A DNA stretch of 64,000 nucleotides from Calvatia gigantea (Eukaryota > Basidiomycota > Agaricomycetes > Agaricales > Lycoperdaceae): NCBI GenBank assembly GCA_025093985.1, contig JACAAK010000024.1:62001-126000 (forward strand), read 5' to 3'. Positions 22,869 through 35,680 of the stretch are shown piece after piece. The notes under the pieces were generated by a model. That model ran no database searches, was not told the origin of the DNA, and worked only from the letters and a program-made list of their open reading frames with translations. The number at the start of each line of letters is the position of its first letter. Positions within the stretch are counted from its first letter, which is position 1. Both the position numbers and the translations under genes were made by a program.

Positions 22869-25800
22869 CTAGTTTCTCTGTCTGGGTTGTTTGTTTGATG
22901 CTTTTTTGTGTTTCTGCCCCCTCTTTTATGGGTATTCTCCAGATGCCTTTTTAGGTAGTCCCTTATGGCATCTTTCGCATTTTCTAAATTGGATTCTGCT
23001 GTCCACGTATCTTCTTCATTACTGTACCCTTTCCAATGGACCAGGAATTGATAACCCCTTCCTTGTTTTCACCATCCATAGATCTCCTCTACTTCGTATT
23101 CTTCTTCACTGTTGATGATCACCGGTTCTAGCACTGATGGTTGTTTTTGACTCAGGAACTCCACCTGGTGTACTGGTGACAGGAGTTGTTCATTGAATAC
23201 ATCATGGATGGCCCATCTGTCTGGTAGTGTCAGCCAATATGCTGCTTCTCCTATCTTTTTCTTAATAAGGAAAGGACCATACCGTTTTTGGCCTAGCTTC
23301 TTTGATGATTGATTGGTATGGATGTTAGTGTTCTCCAACCATACTTTATCTCCTATTTGGTATGCACCAGCATGGATTCTACTGTGGTCATGTTGCTGTT
23401 TCATCTTTTCTTGGTATGTCCATAGTGCTGATGAGGCATTGTCTCGGGCGGCCTGTAATTGTTTCAAGAATGCTGTGGTGGAGGGATTGTTTGTTGTTGG
23501 CTCATTCTTGCCTTTCCATGGATTTCTTCCGTAGTTTAGGAAGAATGGTGTTTCCTGTGTTCCTCCATATTGCTTGTCATTGTACTGGAATTCTGTGATG
23601 GGGAGCCATTCTGCCCAGTCGTCCTGATTATAGTTGCAGTATAGGTGGATGTAGGTTTCTACTTCTCTGTTGATGTGTTCGGTTTGTCCATCCATTTGTG
23701 GATGGTATGCCATTGATAGGTTTTGTTCAATGCTGAGTCCCTTGAACAGCTCCTTGGTGAATTCTGATGTGAACTGAGGTCCTCGGTCGCTGAGTACCTT
23801 CCTTGGCAATCCATGTAGCTTCCATATTTCATCTCGATATATCTTTGCGACATCTGTAGATGAGGCATCCATGATTGTCGCTGACAGTTGTATTATTTTC
23901 ATGAAGCAGTCCACAATGACTAGTATTGCATCTTTTCCATTAGACTCTGGCAGTAGTCCAATCATGTCGACACTGACTTCTTCCCAAGGTCCATTTGGTG
24001 TTGGAAGGGGGTGTAGTGGTGACTTGAGTGGCATTGTTCTTGATTTGTTTCTTTGACAGGCTTGGCATCCTTGGATATATCTTTTTACGTCCTTTCATAT
24101 TGATGGCCACCAGTAGTCCCAGCTGATTAGCTCTGTCATCCTGTATTGTCCTGGGTGTCCTGCATCTGGAGTGTCGTGGTATTGTATTAGGATTTCTTCT
24201 CATAGTTTCTGGTCAGGTGGGATGTATGCACTATTCTGTTTGTAGATTACTCTGCCATTTTCAGTGAGTTGGGATCCTTGCTTCTTGAGTTCAGTTAGGA
24301 CTATTGTTTCTCATTGGGTTCGGCTTCGAATTCATTCTAGGAAGTTTGGTTCGATGAATAATTCTGCTCGTAGGAGTACTGTGCTGTCTGTGCCTTCTGT
24401 CTGTAGCCAGCTTTCTTGAATCATGGTGACTAGTTTGTCTTCTTGCTCTTCTGGCATTTGGTGGATTCAGGATAGTAGGTTGGCTTTTGTGTTTGTCTTT
24501 CCTGGTACATGTCGTAGTGTGAAGTCGTAGTCCTGCAGCCACAGATACCACCATGCTTGTCGTCCATTTAGTTTTTGTGGCTCTCAGTAATACTTCAGGT
24601 TTTCATGGTCAGTCCAGATTTCAAATCATTCTTTGGCATCTAGGCGGTAGTATCTCCATTCTTTCAGGGTGTGGACAATGGCTAGCAATTCTTTGTCGTA
24701 TATTTCATAGTTCCTTTCTGCTGGCGACAGGGTCCGTGATGTGAAGGCAATGGGGTGCCATTTTTCTTCTTGTAGCTGTGAAAGTACCCCCCCTAATGCA
24801 TAGTCTGATGCATTGACTTCTACTCTGAATTGGCCATGTCTTTGTAGTAATGTCAGGACAGGTTCTTCGGTGATATGTTTCTTGAGCTGGTTGAATGAAT
24901 CCTGGTGTTCTTGTGTCCATTCCCATGTAGTTGCTCCTTTGAGTTTGTTTAGGGGTCCTGTGATCATGCTAAAGTTTTTGATGAAATGCTGATAATAGTT
25001 TGCAAAACCCAAGAACCTCTCTACCTCTTTGGTGTTTTTGGGTTCGGGCCATTCCCGTACTGATTTTACTTTGTCCTCTTCCATTTTGATTTGTCCATGT
25101 CTTACCTGAACTCCTAGCATTGGGATTTCTTCTGCATCGAAGATACACTTGGTTCATTTGAAGCATAAATTGTATTGGGCTGTTTGTTCCAGAAATCGTA
25201 CTGTCCGTTCCTTTAGTTGCTCTTTAGTGTCTCCCGGAATGGCAAAGTCATCCATGTAGTTTATGATGTCTCTGTTTTGCAAAAGGTCATGGAAGATGCT
25301 TGTCATCATTCTGGAGAACATTCCTGGTGAGTTGCTGGGGCCAAAATACATGACTGTTGGTTCAAAGAGCCCTTTATTGGTGAGGAAGGTGGCTTTCCAT
25401 TCATCTCCTTCTTTAATCCTGATGTTGTTGTATCCCCAGATGATGTCTAATTTATTGAAGTATTTTGCCTTCCCAAGTTTGTCAATTACTTCACCAATTC
25501 TTGGCAATGGTGTCTTGTCTTTGACTACCACGTTGTTTAGTTGTCTGTAGTCTTGGATTAGCCTTTTGGATCCGTCTTTCTTTGGAATGAAGAAAGTTGG
25601 TGCTGCATATGCAGATTTCAATGGTCGTATTTGACCCAATTCTAGATTTTCCTTGATGAATGACTTGAGTTCATCCTGTTCTTTGACTGTTATGTTGTAT
25701 GTTCCTGCACTTATTTCCTTTGGGACATCTTCGGTTAGGACTATCTCATGGTCCCATTCGGTTCGTTCTGGGAGCTTGTTGAATGTTGTTTTGTTGAACA

Positions 25801-26430
25801 AGTGTGTGAATGGTTGTATGTAGTCTGGTAGGTCTTCCAGCTTGGTCAGGTCTGGTTCGTCTTCCTCCTCCCATAGGTCTTCTGTAGTGGCTATGTTTCA
25901 TATTTTTTCGGTGATAGGAATGTTCTGATGGGGGAATTCGCAGCCTGGCAGGCATTGGGTGAACTTGATTTCTCCGTTGTTCCAATCTACTTCTGGGTTA
26001 TGTTTGACTAGCCAATCATGTCCTAAGAAGATTTCTGCTCTGTCTTGTAGTTGTACGACCAAGGCCTCGATTTGTTCCTTATGTCCCTGGATGTTGATGT
26101 TGATTGTGGTGGTCTCTGTTACTCTTCTGCCTTGGTTAGGTGTTCCATCTGTGTTTAGTACCAAAATTTGTTGTTCCAATTTCCGGGTAGGGAGTCTTTC
26201 TTCGTTTACCAGTTTTTTGCTGATGCTGCTGGTTGTACACCCTGAGTCTACAATGGTGTTGACTGTTATCTCCTTTCCTGCTGTTTGTATTTTTCCTTTT
26301 AGATTTAGTTCGCACTTTCTTCTCTGAGGAATCGTGTAGAATTTGTCTGATATCCTAGATACAAGCTTTTTGACTCTCAAGGTAGTGCCTACTTGGAGTC
26401 TTCAGAAAAATCCTTCCCTTCTTTGTCGGT
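22869..26430 (-). pseudogene. gypsy pol with chromodomain (G-c)
   Basis: In order on the minus strand: protease (VDSGCTTSS, about 26220-26260), RT (YMDD at 25247-25258), RNase H (YDKELLAI, about 24680-24710), integrase HHCC finger (GCQACQRNKS, about 24035-24065), integrase core (SVDMIGLLPES near 23960; SDRGPQF near 23790), and a chromodomain (EEYEVEEIYGW, then YQFLVHWKGYSNEEDTW, about 22980-23110). A basic tail follows. Stops fall at several sites, including TGA 23069-23071 inside the chromodomain. One A is missing in an A-run near 22903 relative to G-e, shifting the last 30 bp. The chromodomain would target integration to particular histone marks. Confidence 0.93.
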
Positions 26431-27504
26431 GGTCTCTTCTACTCCTCGGACTTGGATCTTCTTGGGTGCAGTGCAGGCTTTGGCTATGTGTCCCTTTTTT
26501 CCACAGTTATAGTATATTAACCCCTTGGGCTTTTTGCAATCCTTGGCGATGTGGCCAAAAATGCCACAATTGTAGCACTTTGGCTCTCCTTTGTCATTAA
26601 AGACATGACGCCTGCTTCCTATCTCCATGGGTTCACCCATTCCTCCATAGGTGGTGCCAGTGTTCGTCTTCTTGTTCCCTCAGTATTCGGATGCTTCATA
26701 TCCTTGTCTGACAGACAATATGGCTTCTTTCCATTCCGCATATGTGTCCAGTCTGGCTGAAGGTAGATAGCCTGTGATCGTATGTATGATATCTTGTTGG
26801 GCGTTCTTCCTAAGTAGGAACATAGCATGCTTGCTATCGGTCTTGGCTTTGCTTTTCAAAACTTCAAATTCGATTAGGTAGTTGGCGGTGTTTTGGTTTC
26901 CTTGTTTGAATTTTTCGATCTGCCATTCCACTTTACTGTTTGAGGCGTCATCTGAGAAGGTCCTTCAAAATTCCTTGGAGAAGACCTTCCAGTCTACTGA
27001 ATCTTCAGATTCCAGGATAGCTGGTGCTCTCATAGCTGCATATGCTCCTGCAGTTCCACCTCGCAGTCTGGCTAGAACTGCTACGGCTTTATCGTCTGCT
27101 GAGACTATCTTGTTGAATTTCATGAAGAGCGTCATTGCTCTCCACCAGTCATTGAACTTGGTGCGGGTGCTGTTGAAAAATCCCGGGTCTGGCACTAGGC
27201 CTTTCCCACTGGGTGTTGTTGCAGGCACTACTGTGTTGTCGGTCATGTTGGAGTCAGTTTCTGATTCTGTTTTGTCCAAGCTTGATTCGTCTGATTTCTC
27301 CTGATGGGCTATCTCTTCCTCTGCTAGGTCGAGTTCATTTAGAAGTTCTGATAATACTTCCTCTTCTGCTGGGTTTACTCTAGGTTCGTCATGTGTTTCT
27401 TCAGGTACTTTAGGGTTCCCTGTTTCTTCCTTGTCTAATGTTTCAGATTTGTCATCAGTGACTTCGAGATTTGGTTCTCTGTATTTGTCCAGGTTCGAGC
27501 TCAT
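26389..27504 (-). pseudogene. gypsy gag (G-c)
   Basis: The start MSSNLDKYREP leads into an acidic N-terminal region, a capsid-like region (WWRAMTLFMKFNK; WQIEKFKQGN) and two C-terminal CX2CX4HX4C zinc knuckles ([14 protein letters not shown] intact; the second has Y for the first [14 protein letters not shown]). In-frame TGA at 26965-26967 and others replace arginine codons. The end overlaps pol in the -1 frame. Confidence 0.92.
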
Positions 27505-27571
27505 ATACTAGCTCCTGGGTTGCTCCTGTTCAGGCCTATTTTCAGCCTACTCCTTGCAAGGTGAGGTGGAG

Positions 27572-27582
27572 ATGCTTAACCA
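27572..27582 (-). other. primer-binding site of G-c
   Basis: TGGTTAAGCAT on the minus strand, two bases inside the 5' LTR. The LTR's own copy now reads ACACTTAACCA, so nine of eleven bases still pair. Both mismatches sit at the former CG. Confidence 0.8.
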
Positions 27583-27584
27583 AA

Positions 27585-27892
27585 TGTTACGACCTTAGTC
27601 TGATAAGACCTCAGGTTGCAGCTTAGGCTAAGTCTTGAGGGCGAGTAAGGGGGAAAGAACTAGATGGTTAAGTGTACCGAATACAGGAGTGTGTATGTAC
27701 GCTTAAATACAGAAGGAACATCCAGTTGAATGGATGGAGATAACTACATGAAACGTCCGATGACTATGGCATAGTAGTTACAAGTCAGAGCTCGGGAATC
27801 ACGCAGGCAGAAATAACTGAAACAGGTACATGGCTAGGAAGGAATGCAGACAAGTGTGGAGCTGATACGAGAATAGACTAGAGTTCACAACA
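27585..27892 (-). repeat. 5' LTR of gypsy G-c
   Basis: 308 bp, TGTTACGACC to GTTCACAACA on the plus strand, with TATTTAAG on the minus strand upstream of the self-complementary segment. Confidence 0.94.
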
Positions 27893-28929
27893 AGAGTATA
27901 CACTATGTCGAAACACTACTTAAATGAGTCCTATATGAATATTCCCACAGTAGCCATATTGGTACCCCTACAGTAGACAAGGTTCAAAAACGCACCAATG
28001 GCCAATGAGTCATCCCCCAACTGACAGCCCAGGCAAAAATAAGCCACAAGGACAATTTTCATAAAGCAATGGCTTCACCATAGTTTTGATGAATCCCATA
28101 CATCTGATAGAGACAGATGAATCACTCTCCAAGAGGACATAAAATGGCTGAATCATGCCTTGTATTCAGAGCTCATCTATAGGATCAAGTGGGCACCAGG
28201 CACTCATGTATCCATCCTCTCATATTGATTTTGGTTGTAGTTGTGTGTGCTTTTGGGGCACTGAAAGGTACTCCAGGCACATTGATATTGAAAAATTCTG
28301 ATGAACCCAAGGAAGGTCGAGGCCAGGCATACCCATGGAAGACACTAAAGTTAGCAGTGGAATAAAAAGGGGAGGGAGTGTTATGGAGGCTGCAAACTCA
28401 TATTTTTCGACATTTCCTCATCCTTTACAAATCCTTCCACAGTCACAGCTGTGTTCTGGGATTTGTAATTCTTGTGGGCCGTATTAGTCCCCACCACACT
28501 GTGGAACCTGCCGGAACCTTGCATCAGAATAGTAATCCCTCAGTACCAAGTATTGTTTAATTATCCTCAACATCTTGCCAGCTAGATGCAGAATCAATGG
28601 ACTGCATTACACAAACACTCAAGAACACTCAGGAATAGATGACGCTTCCCACCTCATGGTAGAGAGCAGGATAACTGGACACACCAGACAGCATCCCACT
28701 GTCCTCCCCAAGGTCAAGGTCACTAACTGGAGGTGTTGTCATAAGTCATTGGTAACCTGGATCAGAGAAGGAGCTCCTCCCAATTTCCTTGCTTGGCTTG
28801 CACAGAGCTCTTCCCCCAATCCATATCACATTGATTTCTGTTTTCAAGGCTTCTTGGATCTACAATGGACGAGATGATAGAACTCCTGTCAGAAGCTTTG
28901 AAATAAGGGGGTCTGTGACAGAGCCGATA
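27893..28929. other. no gene seen
   Basis: Between gypsy G-c and NACHT copy 2. Only short open stretches are present, none matching a family I know. Confidence 0.45.
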
Positions 28930-31560
28930 CTGCAGGCAAGGACAATACTGCATATTTACAGTATAGTAATGAGCATAGTGGGGGTTCACAAGGGAGTGTG
29001 TGATAATTAGTAGGGGTATGGAATACAATAACATATCTTTATGTGGAATAATCTGTCTCGATTTACATCATAATGAATGAATGCATTTCTGTGCTCAGGT
29101 ATGGCCCCACAAATTATAACAGCATTCTTGGGATATTGTTGTTGAAGTGATCGAAATTCCACTTTAAACTCCTCCAGGGTTTGGGAGTAACCTTGAGGCT
29201 AAAAAGTGCAACTGTTAAGTGACAGCAGTTTCCATTGTGCACCAAGAAAATTGTTCCTTACCAGTTCTTTGGAGCTCGAGCCATTAATGTAAAAGACAGG
29301 AATACTTGTTTTATGGTCCAAGTGGTTGACCTTAAGTTCCTGCAATGGTACTTCTTTGACCAGTTTCCTGTCTTTCAGTTCATCTACAAAACTCTATCAC
29401 GTAAGAGTCAACAATGAAGAAGCCATTCTGAGAGTACAAAGGAAAGACCTATATTCCAGAGTTTGAGCAGCCATTCAGTAAACTCATGGCCATTGGAATC
29501 GGACAAATAGAGCTCAGCAACATTGATTTGGCTTAGAATATCCAAATAATCAGCATGATCTTCTTCGGATTCAAACAGCCCCCTCCCCGCCCATTTGGAC
29601 CTGAGAATTCCAGTAGTAGTGTGATACAGACCAGACTCAACATCTCCCATAAGGTGCGAGTAGAAGTTCCATCCCACAATTGTCAGTACCCAGGAAGTAT
29701 ATGGGGCCCATTAGTTATTCCAAGGTTTCTCCATGTAGATTTTATGCAAGCCATGCATGATATCATCAACAGATCCACCATGATCAATGAAAAAGGCCCC
29801 TGATCTAGTCTGATCTGTAAGGTAGTCTCCCAAAGAGGTGTGGAAGAATGACACCCCAGATTCATGTGCAAGTTCTGGGCATGGAATTGCAAGTACAGAG
29901 TGGAGTTTGTGGAGAGAGCTATATACAATGTGCTGTTCAATGTCAAGGATGATGGATGCTGCTGTGAGGCTACAAGAGTCGAGGGGGTACGAAAGCCCAT
30001 CATGGATATAGCTACTGTAGGGCCGTGAACAGATAAAAAATCCCAGAATTTGTTTTGTAGTTGGCCATAATGGTAATGGAATAGATATGAGGATTTGCTT
30101 ATACAGAGCATCAAGGAGTGTGAAAGGGTGTTTGTCTGTCACTGCGACATCGAAGTGTCAATGACAGATAAGAGCAAGTTCAATCATGAGATCAGATCTG
30201 CATAATTGGGATCTTCCATGAAGTGAACCATGGTTCTTGCAAACATGAAGAGGCCTGACATGCCATTGGTAAGTTTGAGGAATTGTGTTTCACTTGGCCA
30301 GTTCGAAGGAACATGTGGAAACTGGTTCCGCATACTCTCGAAACTGTTGTTCAGATAGTGCTTGATGTCCTGACAGCCTTCAGTAGAGTTAATCAGGACA
30401 AATTCTGGCCAATGACTGGGAGCAACTGCCCTGCTGGCAAAGGTGGTCACTATGTGCAGTTCTGGTCAGCTGGAGATGGCCCACACAAAGGGTGCATTGG
30501 AAAAGTTGAAAATGAACTTGCTGACAAGTTACACAATTTTGCATTGTTGGTCCACTCCTTTGCATTTGTCCAACCCATCCAGTAGCACTCCCCAAGGTCC
30601 TTTTCCCTTTCCAATGCTCCCATTCCCGAATGGCTCAACAATGAAGATCTGGAATTGCTCCTTCATTCCCTTCCTCAACAAACTTGGATTGAGAGTTATT
30701 TTTTCAGCCATGTAAGTTTGGTAAGTGGGTATCCTTGTAGCCAATTGGAAAGAGACAGTAGCGACAATGCGCTGAGGGTCTTTCCAGTCATTGAGTCTTG
30801 AAAAGAACAATGTTGCCCCAAGGGACTTGAATTCCACAAGGGACTCGGCAAATGTCTGAATCATGGCTGATTTGCCAATACTAGCAGGCCCACTCAGCCA
30901 TAGAAGAGCCTTCTCCCACCCTTTGTCATAGAATCATGTCTTGATTTTCCCAAGGAGTTGGACTTGTGTGCCAGGATGGCATGTGGGTGGGGGGTCATGA
31001 GCAGAAGAATTGTATTCTGTGCTGTGGATAACACACTCAGACAGTTCTTTCATCACTGAAAAAAATTAAGTTATTAGTTAACAAGGATAATGAAGTTCAC
31101 ACTGGGTATCTCACCTACAGCAATCTGATCAGGACCTATACAGACATCTTTAAACATGGGACCATTCATGATGATGTTTTGGGCATGAGCAAATGGGCCT
31201 ATGCCCACGCTAGCTGCTAAACCAACATAAGGTCAATGAACAGAAGCAAGGAAAAGTTATGAGCCATGTACCATTAGGGGAGAATGCCACTGTATCTAAC
31301 ACAATAGGTTGGCCTGGATGAAATACCCTCAAAAACCAAGCCTTCAACCTTGCCCTTTGTGAATGGTGAGTCAATTCTTGTATGCTTTTGTGACACCAGC
31401 ATGGCAGCAAAGGGCGAATAGGGCACTGACATATGTGGGGAGATGAGGTGCAGGGTTGAAATGTTGAAGGAAGAAAGGGGAGAAGACTTAGCACAAGCCT
31501 CCCCTATGGGAAACTTGAGCGTTAGGGGTTTGCCGAAACATTGTTCCTTTACCATGAGGC
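28930..31560 (-). pseudogene. NACHT NTPase (NLR-like) pseudogene, copy 2
   Basis: The minus strand gives an N-terminal segment near 31270-31555, then AHAQNIIMNGPMFKDV (about 31150-31200), the P-loop GPASIGKSAMIQ (30855-30895), a conserved ATVSFQLATRIPTYQ (about 30730-30775), Walker B GVLLDGLDKCKG (about 30550-30590), post-NACHT helices (SNWPSETQFLKLTNGMSG, about 30240-30310), a middle domain (29683-30142) and the C-terminal block EEFKVEFRSLQQQYPKNAV (about 29120-29180). Such proteins are P-loop STAND ATPases thought to act in fungal heteroallelic or pathogen recognition. Several stops and frame changes make it a likely pseudogene. Intron positions are unresolved, so a few breaks could be introns. 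Confidence 0.8.
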
Positions 31561-32814
31561 TACATCACAGCAAGACATGACAACAATCTAAATAACAAAT
31601 GTCACTTGTCCTCAAGGTCCCGAGCTCCAGCCGCCCTGAGAGGATGTGCAGGGTATTGTAGTGATACATATTGGGCTGAAGTTGTGGATGGAAGGGAGGA
31701 ACCAAAACTCAGGTGTGCACAGTATGGATGTAATTCAAAGGAATTAGCAAATGACCTCATTTATAATCGCCTCCAGTGTTTCCCAGCAAGGGTTCATGGT
31801 ACCCTTTCCATCAAGACTTCAATCTTTCAATATGAGCCTTATGAACAATTTCTTTCATTGATTCCCCTTTACCTTGGAAAAAGAATGCATCGAGGTCATC
31901 CCCTTCCCTGAAGGCCTGTTATGAAAGTGATGAGTAAGATTTCTTGCAAGGTCCAAGACTCCAAGTAAGATGTATCATGACTTCTCGCATTTGTTCAGGA
32001 ACCCTCAGCAACTAAGGGTCTTGAAAGGCAATAAATCAGATAATGCAAATTTTGTCACAGTGCTCACCAGTTGACTTCCCAACACGATTAGAGGAGGCAA
32101 TGGTAGTCATGTATATCAGTTGTATTCAAAGTGCTTGAACAAATTCTACTGCCATAGAAGTATCAAGTCCACAAGTGGAACAAATCAGATCTACCTGGTC
32201 AGAATGAGAATTCTAATGTAGTGAGAAGATCACTCACTATCCCGGGTACCAATGTGACTACAATGTGGTCATTGCTTCAGTGGTAGAAATGTGCTTCTCT
32301 TTGTCCCCACTAGTACTCTGCACCAGATGGTCACCAACAAGGTTTTTCCACTTCTCCTACTGCAGACAGAGAACACTTCACAATGAACATTTGACAAATG
32401 CACTGTAACCCACTGGGCTCAGGAGTGTGGTGCATGAGTGGTAACAGCTCTTTTGGGAACAACATTTGGCACCTGAGTGCTTAACTTGGTGGAAGAAGCA
32501 CAGTCAGTGATGTTTTCTTTTAATCCATCAATCTGGCTTACCATAATGAATACTTTGTCAGTCTTAAGGCAAGTGCAGGTGGGTCTTGGATACGTTCAAC
32601 TCGTGACACTGGTCACGCAATCAGGACCTAGGAGAGATATGTATTGGATAAGAGGATGTATGTCATCTTGCCCCACAGACTTTCACCCAGCCTTTCTTGA
32701 ATTTACATTTGTGGCATCATTGATTACACAGGTGCACAAAGAAATGCACTGTTTTCTGGGATAGATTGAAGGAAAATCAGTTTGTTTCAACAGATAATAA
32801 TGTAATTCCATCAG
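31561..32814. other. no gene supported
   Basis: There is a 101-codon open stretch at 31606-31911 and a 95-codon one at 32477-32764 on the plus strand. Neither has recognisable motifs or splice signals I trust. Confidence 0.4.
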
Positions 32815-33339
32815 TCAATCACTGTGCTTGCTCTTCAACCCCGAGTAGCATATGAGTACATTATATAGAGTGTGTGTGTGTGTACAAGAACAATGCAGAG
32901 AGGAGATTAAACTATGGCAGAGGGAATGATGGATACCATATTCCATGCACAGCCTACATTCCATCCTTACAAGATTAATCAAGGGGTAACATAGGTTATG
33001 ATAAATAGTACAGAAAAACAAGGAGAAGTCCTCAACTTTGAGGGTCCCATAACTATAAATTGGCAAATCGGGAGAGCACCTCAGTCTGCGGCATGCTTGC
33101 CAAGCGGTAAGCCATAAACCTCTCTTGCTCTGTTTATCAAAACATTGAATACATTCATCTAGAACCATGTGCTCTCTTTTGAAGGTGATCTGGGCCCATT
33201 CGTCCAATGACCATCTCGCATCGGCTGGCCCCTGGTACCCCCCACTTCTCCTCTCAGCCACCATCCAACATTGACACCAATCACCTGACAAAATGTCCCC
33301 AAATTTCCCTTCCCTGTACCAACCCGGTTGTGGCACCAA
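32815..33339 (-). CDS. hypothetical protein fragment
   Basis: An open stretch of 174 codons, Trp- and Cys-rich (SLDEWAQITFKREHMVLDEC; SKRGLWLTAWQACRRL). Composition looks coding in the first 100 residues. The last 40, with a (TG)n run at about 32869-32882, look spurious. Copia C2 starts 57 bp upstream of it, so any 5' exons were separated from it. I do not recognise the family, and it may be a chance frame. Confidence 0.25.
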   Translation of the reverse strand: MVPQPGWYREGKFGDILSGDWCQCWMVAERRSGGYQGPADARWSLDEWAQITFKREHMVLDECIQCFDKQSKRGLWLTAWQACRRLRCSPDLPIYSYGTLKVEDFSLFFCTIYHNLCYPLINLVRMECRLCMEYGIHHSLCHSLISSLHCSCTHTHTLYNVLICYSGLKSKHSD

Positions 33340-33396
33340 TGGTACTCAAAATCTACAATCTAGTTTTAAACTTGCCCACACAATTTCAAACAGGTA

Positions 33397-33802
33397 TGTT
33401 GAATCTCAATCCATACCACTACATTGGGTCAATCTATTTATAGCTGAAACAGATTCTTGAGTACTTCACTCTTGAAGAGAGATAACAAACAATGTACTAG
33501 ACTGCACTCTAGGTTGCTGGCTATGGTCTATTAGATAGAACCACATACACAGTATGCTCTGTATATGCTACTGGCAGATAAGACCTCACCTGTATTAGGT
33601 AGAATGGCATACAGACTAGAGACATTAGATATATAAGCCCTATGTAATATGTGTACATTCCTTAGACAATTCAGTCTTTCTATTGTCCACCATTCCTCTC
33701 AGATATCTATTAGCTACAGTCTATAATACTCTCAACAAACCCAGTGAGTATGACTCCCCTCCACCACTAGTGTAGAGCTACTCTGGTGTACTTGTCTCAA
33801 CA
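33397..33802 (+). repeat. 5' LTR of copia C2
   Basis: 406 bp, TGTTGAATCTC to GTCTCAACA, with TATTTATAGC near its start and ATATATAAG further in. The 5 bp before it are AGGTA. The partner duplication is lost. Confidence 0.92.
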
Positions 33803-33814
33803 GGTTATGGGCCC
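33803..33814 (+). other. copia primer-binding site (tRNA-iMet half)
   Basis: GGTTATGGGCCC directly follows the LTR. It is the complement of GGGCCCATAACC, the anticodon-arm sequence of eukaryotic initiator tRNA-Met as I know it, which is the primer region used by Drosophila copia. A normal site would start TGG and match a tRNA 3' end. Here the first bases match the middle of the tRNA. Confidence 0.75.
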
Positions 33815-33999
33815 TAACAGCCACTCACTCAGACTGCGTTTAGCGATGCTGGTAGAGTGTAGGAGGCTACAGTCATATGCAACCTGGGAGACAGTGGCCT
33901 TTTGGTCCATTTGATCCTGAGTCTGCCCCATGTTGCAACGCATGCATCATATACTGCTGTCCTACATGATGCTAACGCATGTTTACCCTATTCTTAGAT

Positions 34000-35372
34000 A
34001 TGTCTAAACTGGTGACTGCTCTGCTGGGCTTTGTTCAAACCCCTAGCGGACAGCTTCCCGTCCTTACTGGGATGGGTAATTATACTATCTGGTCTCTATG
34101 CCTTTGCTCTGCACTTATGTGCATCTCTCTTAATGACTGTCCTTGGACTGGATAGGATTTCTCTGGAGCTCATGACAAACCACAACAATATGAGCAGCTT
34201 TATGGACCTGCTCATCCGGCCATTGCAGCTACCAGTACTTTGCTGGCATGTCCCGCATGACCAGGAACTCCAATTCCTGTGACTGATGAGGAGCGCCACA
34301 GTGTTGGCATGGCCAACAACCTCCAGATGTGTGCTCTTGGGTTGATTGAGTCAACTCTCCCCAACAGCATGCTGAAGCACACAGTGGTGAATGTCTGCTC
34401 ACTCTGGTCCCAGCTTGTGGGCCAATATGGCCTGCCTGGACCAGCGCAGGTTTATAATGAGTTTATTCATGCTATCACATTTGAGCTCCCTCTTGGTGGT
34501 GATCCCTCCCTTAAGATAAGTGAGCTCCAGCAGATCTTTGGGCAGCTTGACGCCATAGATAGTAACATCGCCCTGGAGATTGAAACGATGATCCTCCTCC
34601 ATTCCCTCCATCCGTCTTTGAGCCATGTAGCTCAGATGCTTCTCACTTCTAACACATCACTCCACAAGCTGATGTGGGACAAGGCCTGAAGTGGCATAAT
34701 TGCCACTTATGCCTCCAACCAGACCGCCCACACACAATGAGTATGCTTTACTCCTTGATAAAGAGGTGGGAAGCAACAGCAGCAACAGCAAGGCAGGCAG
34801 TGACCACAAGGTCAGCAGCAGCCTTTGGGGTCTAAAAAGCCCTAACAGCAGCAGTAGTAGAAGCCCTCTGGTGGTGAAGGCAATGGTGAGGAGAAACACT
34901 GATGGCGCCCCTGTGGAAAAGGAAAAGGAAAGGGAAAGGAGGGAGGTGCGCAGGCTAATGCTACCACCTCCTCTAGATATATCCAGGACATGGACTTTGT
35001 GTCACAGACACAAGTAGTACTGCCGCATTCCACTCATGCTCTCATAGAGGCAACGCGTCAAGCCAAGATGCCTTCCATTGCTTCTAGCTCTGTAGCCACT
35101 GGCAGTAATGCCACTCTGCTCGCATTGTACATTACTGCACCCGAGCCTGAAACTTGTCGCAAACCTTCAGTGAAAGCCAAGGTTACCACATTGAAGAAAT
35201 GGGACAAACGTCTCAAAGTGACTTCTTCATTGGATGAGAGTTCAGAGGAGATGTGGAAGTGGTTTGACGAGATGGATGTGGATACTCACAACCCATCCAC
35301 TGTCATAAGAGAGAAAGACAAGATTGCATGGCCGGCCCCTATGTATAACAAACCAGCGATTATCAAGAAGCC
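34000..35372 (+). pseudogene. copia gag, decayed and cut (C2)
   Basis: ATG at 34000 gives MSKLVTALLGFVQTPSGQLP, matching the C3 gag start. It continues through the UBN2-like capsid region (STLPNSMLKHTVVNVCSLW, about 34350-34400) and the Gln/Ser-rich basic region (34780-34960). It ends in the acidic stretch (PAPMYNKPAIIKK) where gypsy G-d interrupts it. Frameshifts and TGA/TAG codons are present. An in-frame ATG 21 bp upstream is also possible as start. Confidence 0.88.
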
Positions 35373-35678
35373 TGTTGTAAACTTTTGTCTATTCATATCC
35401 ACTCTGTACCTGTCTGCATTCTACTACGCCTTGTACCTGTTTCACCTATTCCTGCCCAGCGATCTCCAAGTCTTGACCCCCAGTAACTACCACGCTATTA
35501 TCATCGGACATTTCATGTAGTCACTTTCATCTGTTCAACCAGATGTCTACCATATTTAAGTGTACATACACACTCTTGTATTCAGTATGCTTAACCACCT
35601 AGTTCTCCCCTCCCTTACTTGCCTTCAAGTCTTAGCCTAAGTTGCAACCTGAGGTTTACTCAGACTAAGGTCATAACA
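35373..35678 (+). repeat. 5' LTR of gypsy G-d
   Basis: 306 bp, TGTTGTAAAC to CATAACA. It contains TATTTAAG and, about 30 bp on, ATGCTTAACCA, an exact 11-nt complement of the primer site at 35681-35691. Confidence 0.93.
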
Positions 35679-35680
35679 TT

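Larger units (their letters stand above)
21547..27892 (-). mobile_element. full-length Ty3/gypsy chromovirus G-c
   Basis: 6346 bp with both 308-bp LTRs, polypurine tract, ORF3, pol, gag and primer site. Flanks AGAAT (21542-21546) and AGAGT (27893-27897) form a 5-bp target duplication with one transition. It has exactly the same length as the copy at 43851-50196. Chromodomain and gene order place it in the Tf1/Sushi-like chromoviruses of fungi. Confidence 0.95.
33397..35372 (+). mobile_element. copia C2, 5' end only
   Basis: 5' LTR, primer site and most of gag of a copia element of the same family as C1 and C3. The gag frame is cut at 35372 by the LTR of gypsy G-d. The rest of C2 is not in the window. 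Confidence 0.92.

Noticed and set aside
32869..32882. (TG)n run as a regulatory or Z-DNA element
   Set aside because: About seven units only, common by chance in fungal DNA, with no supporting context.
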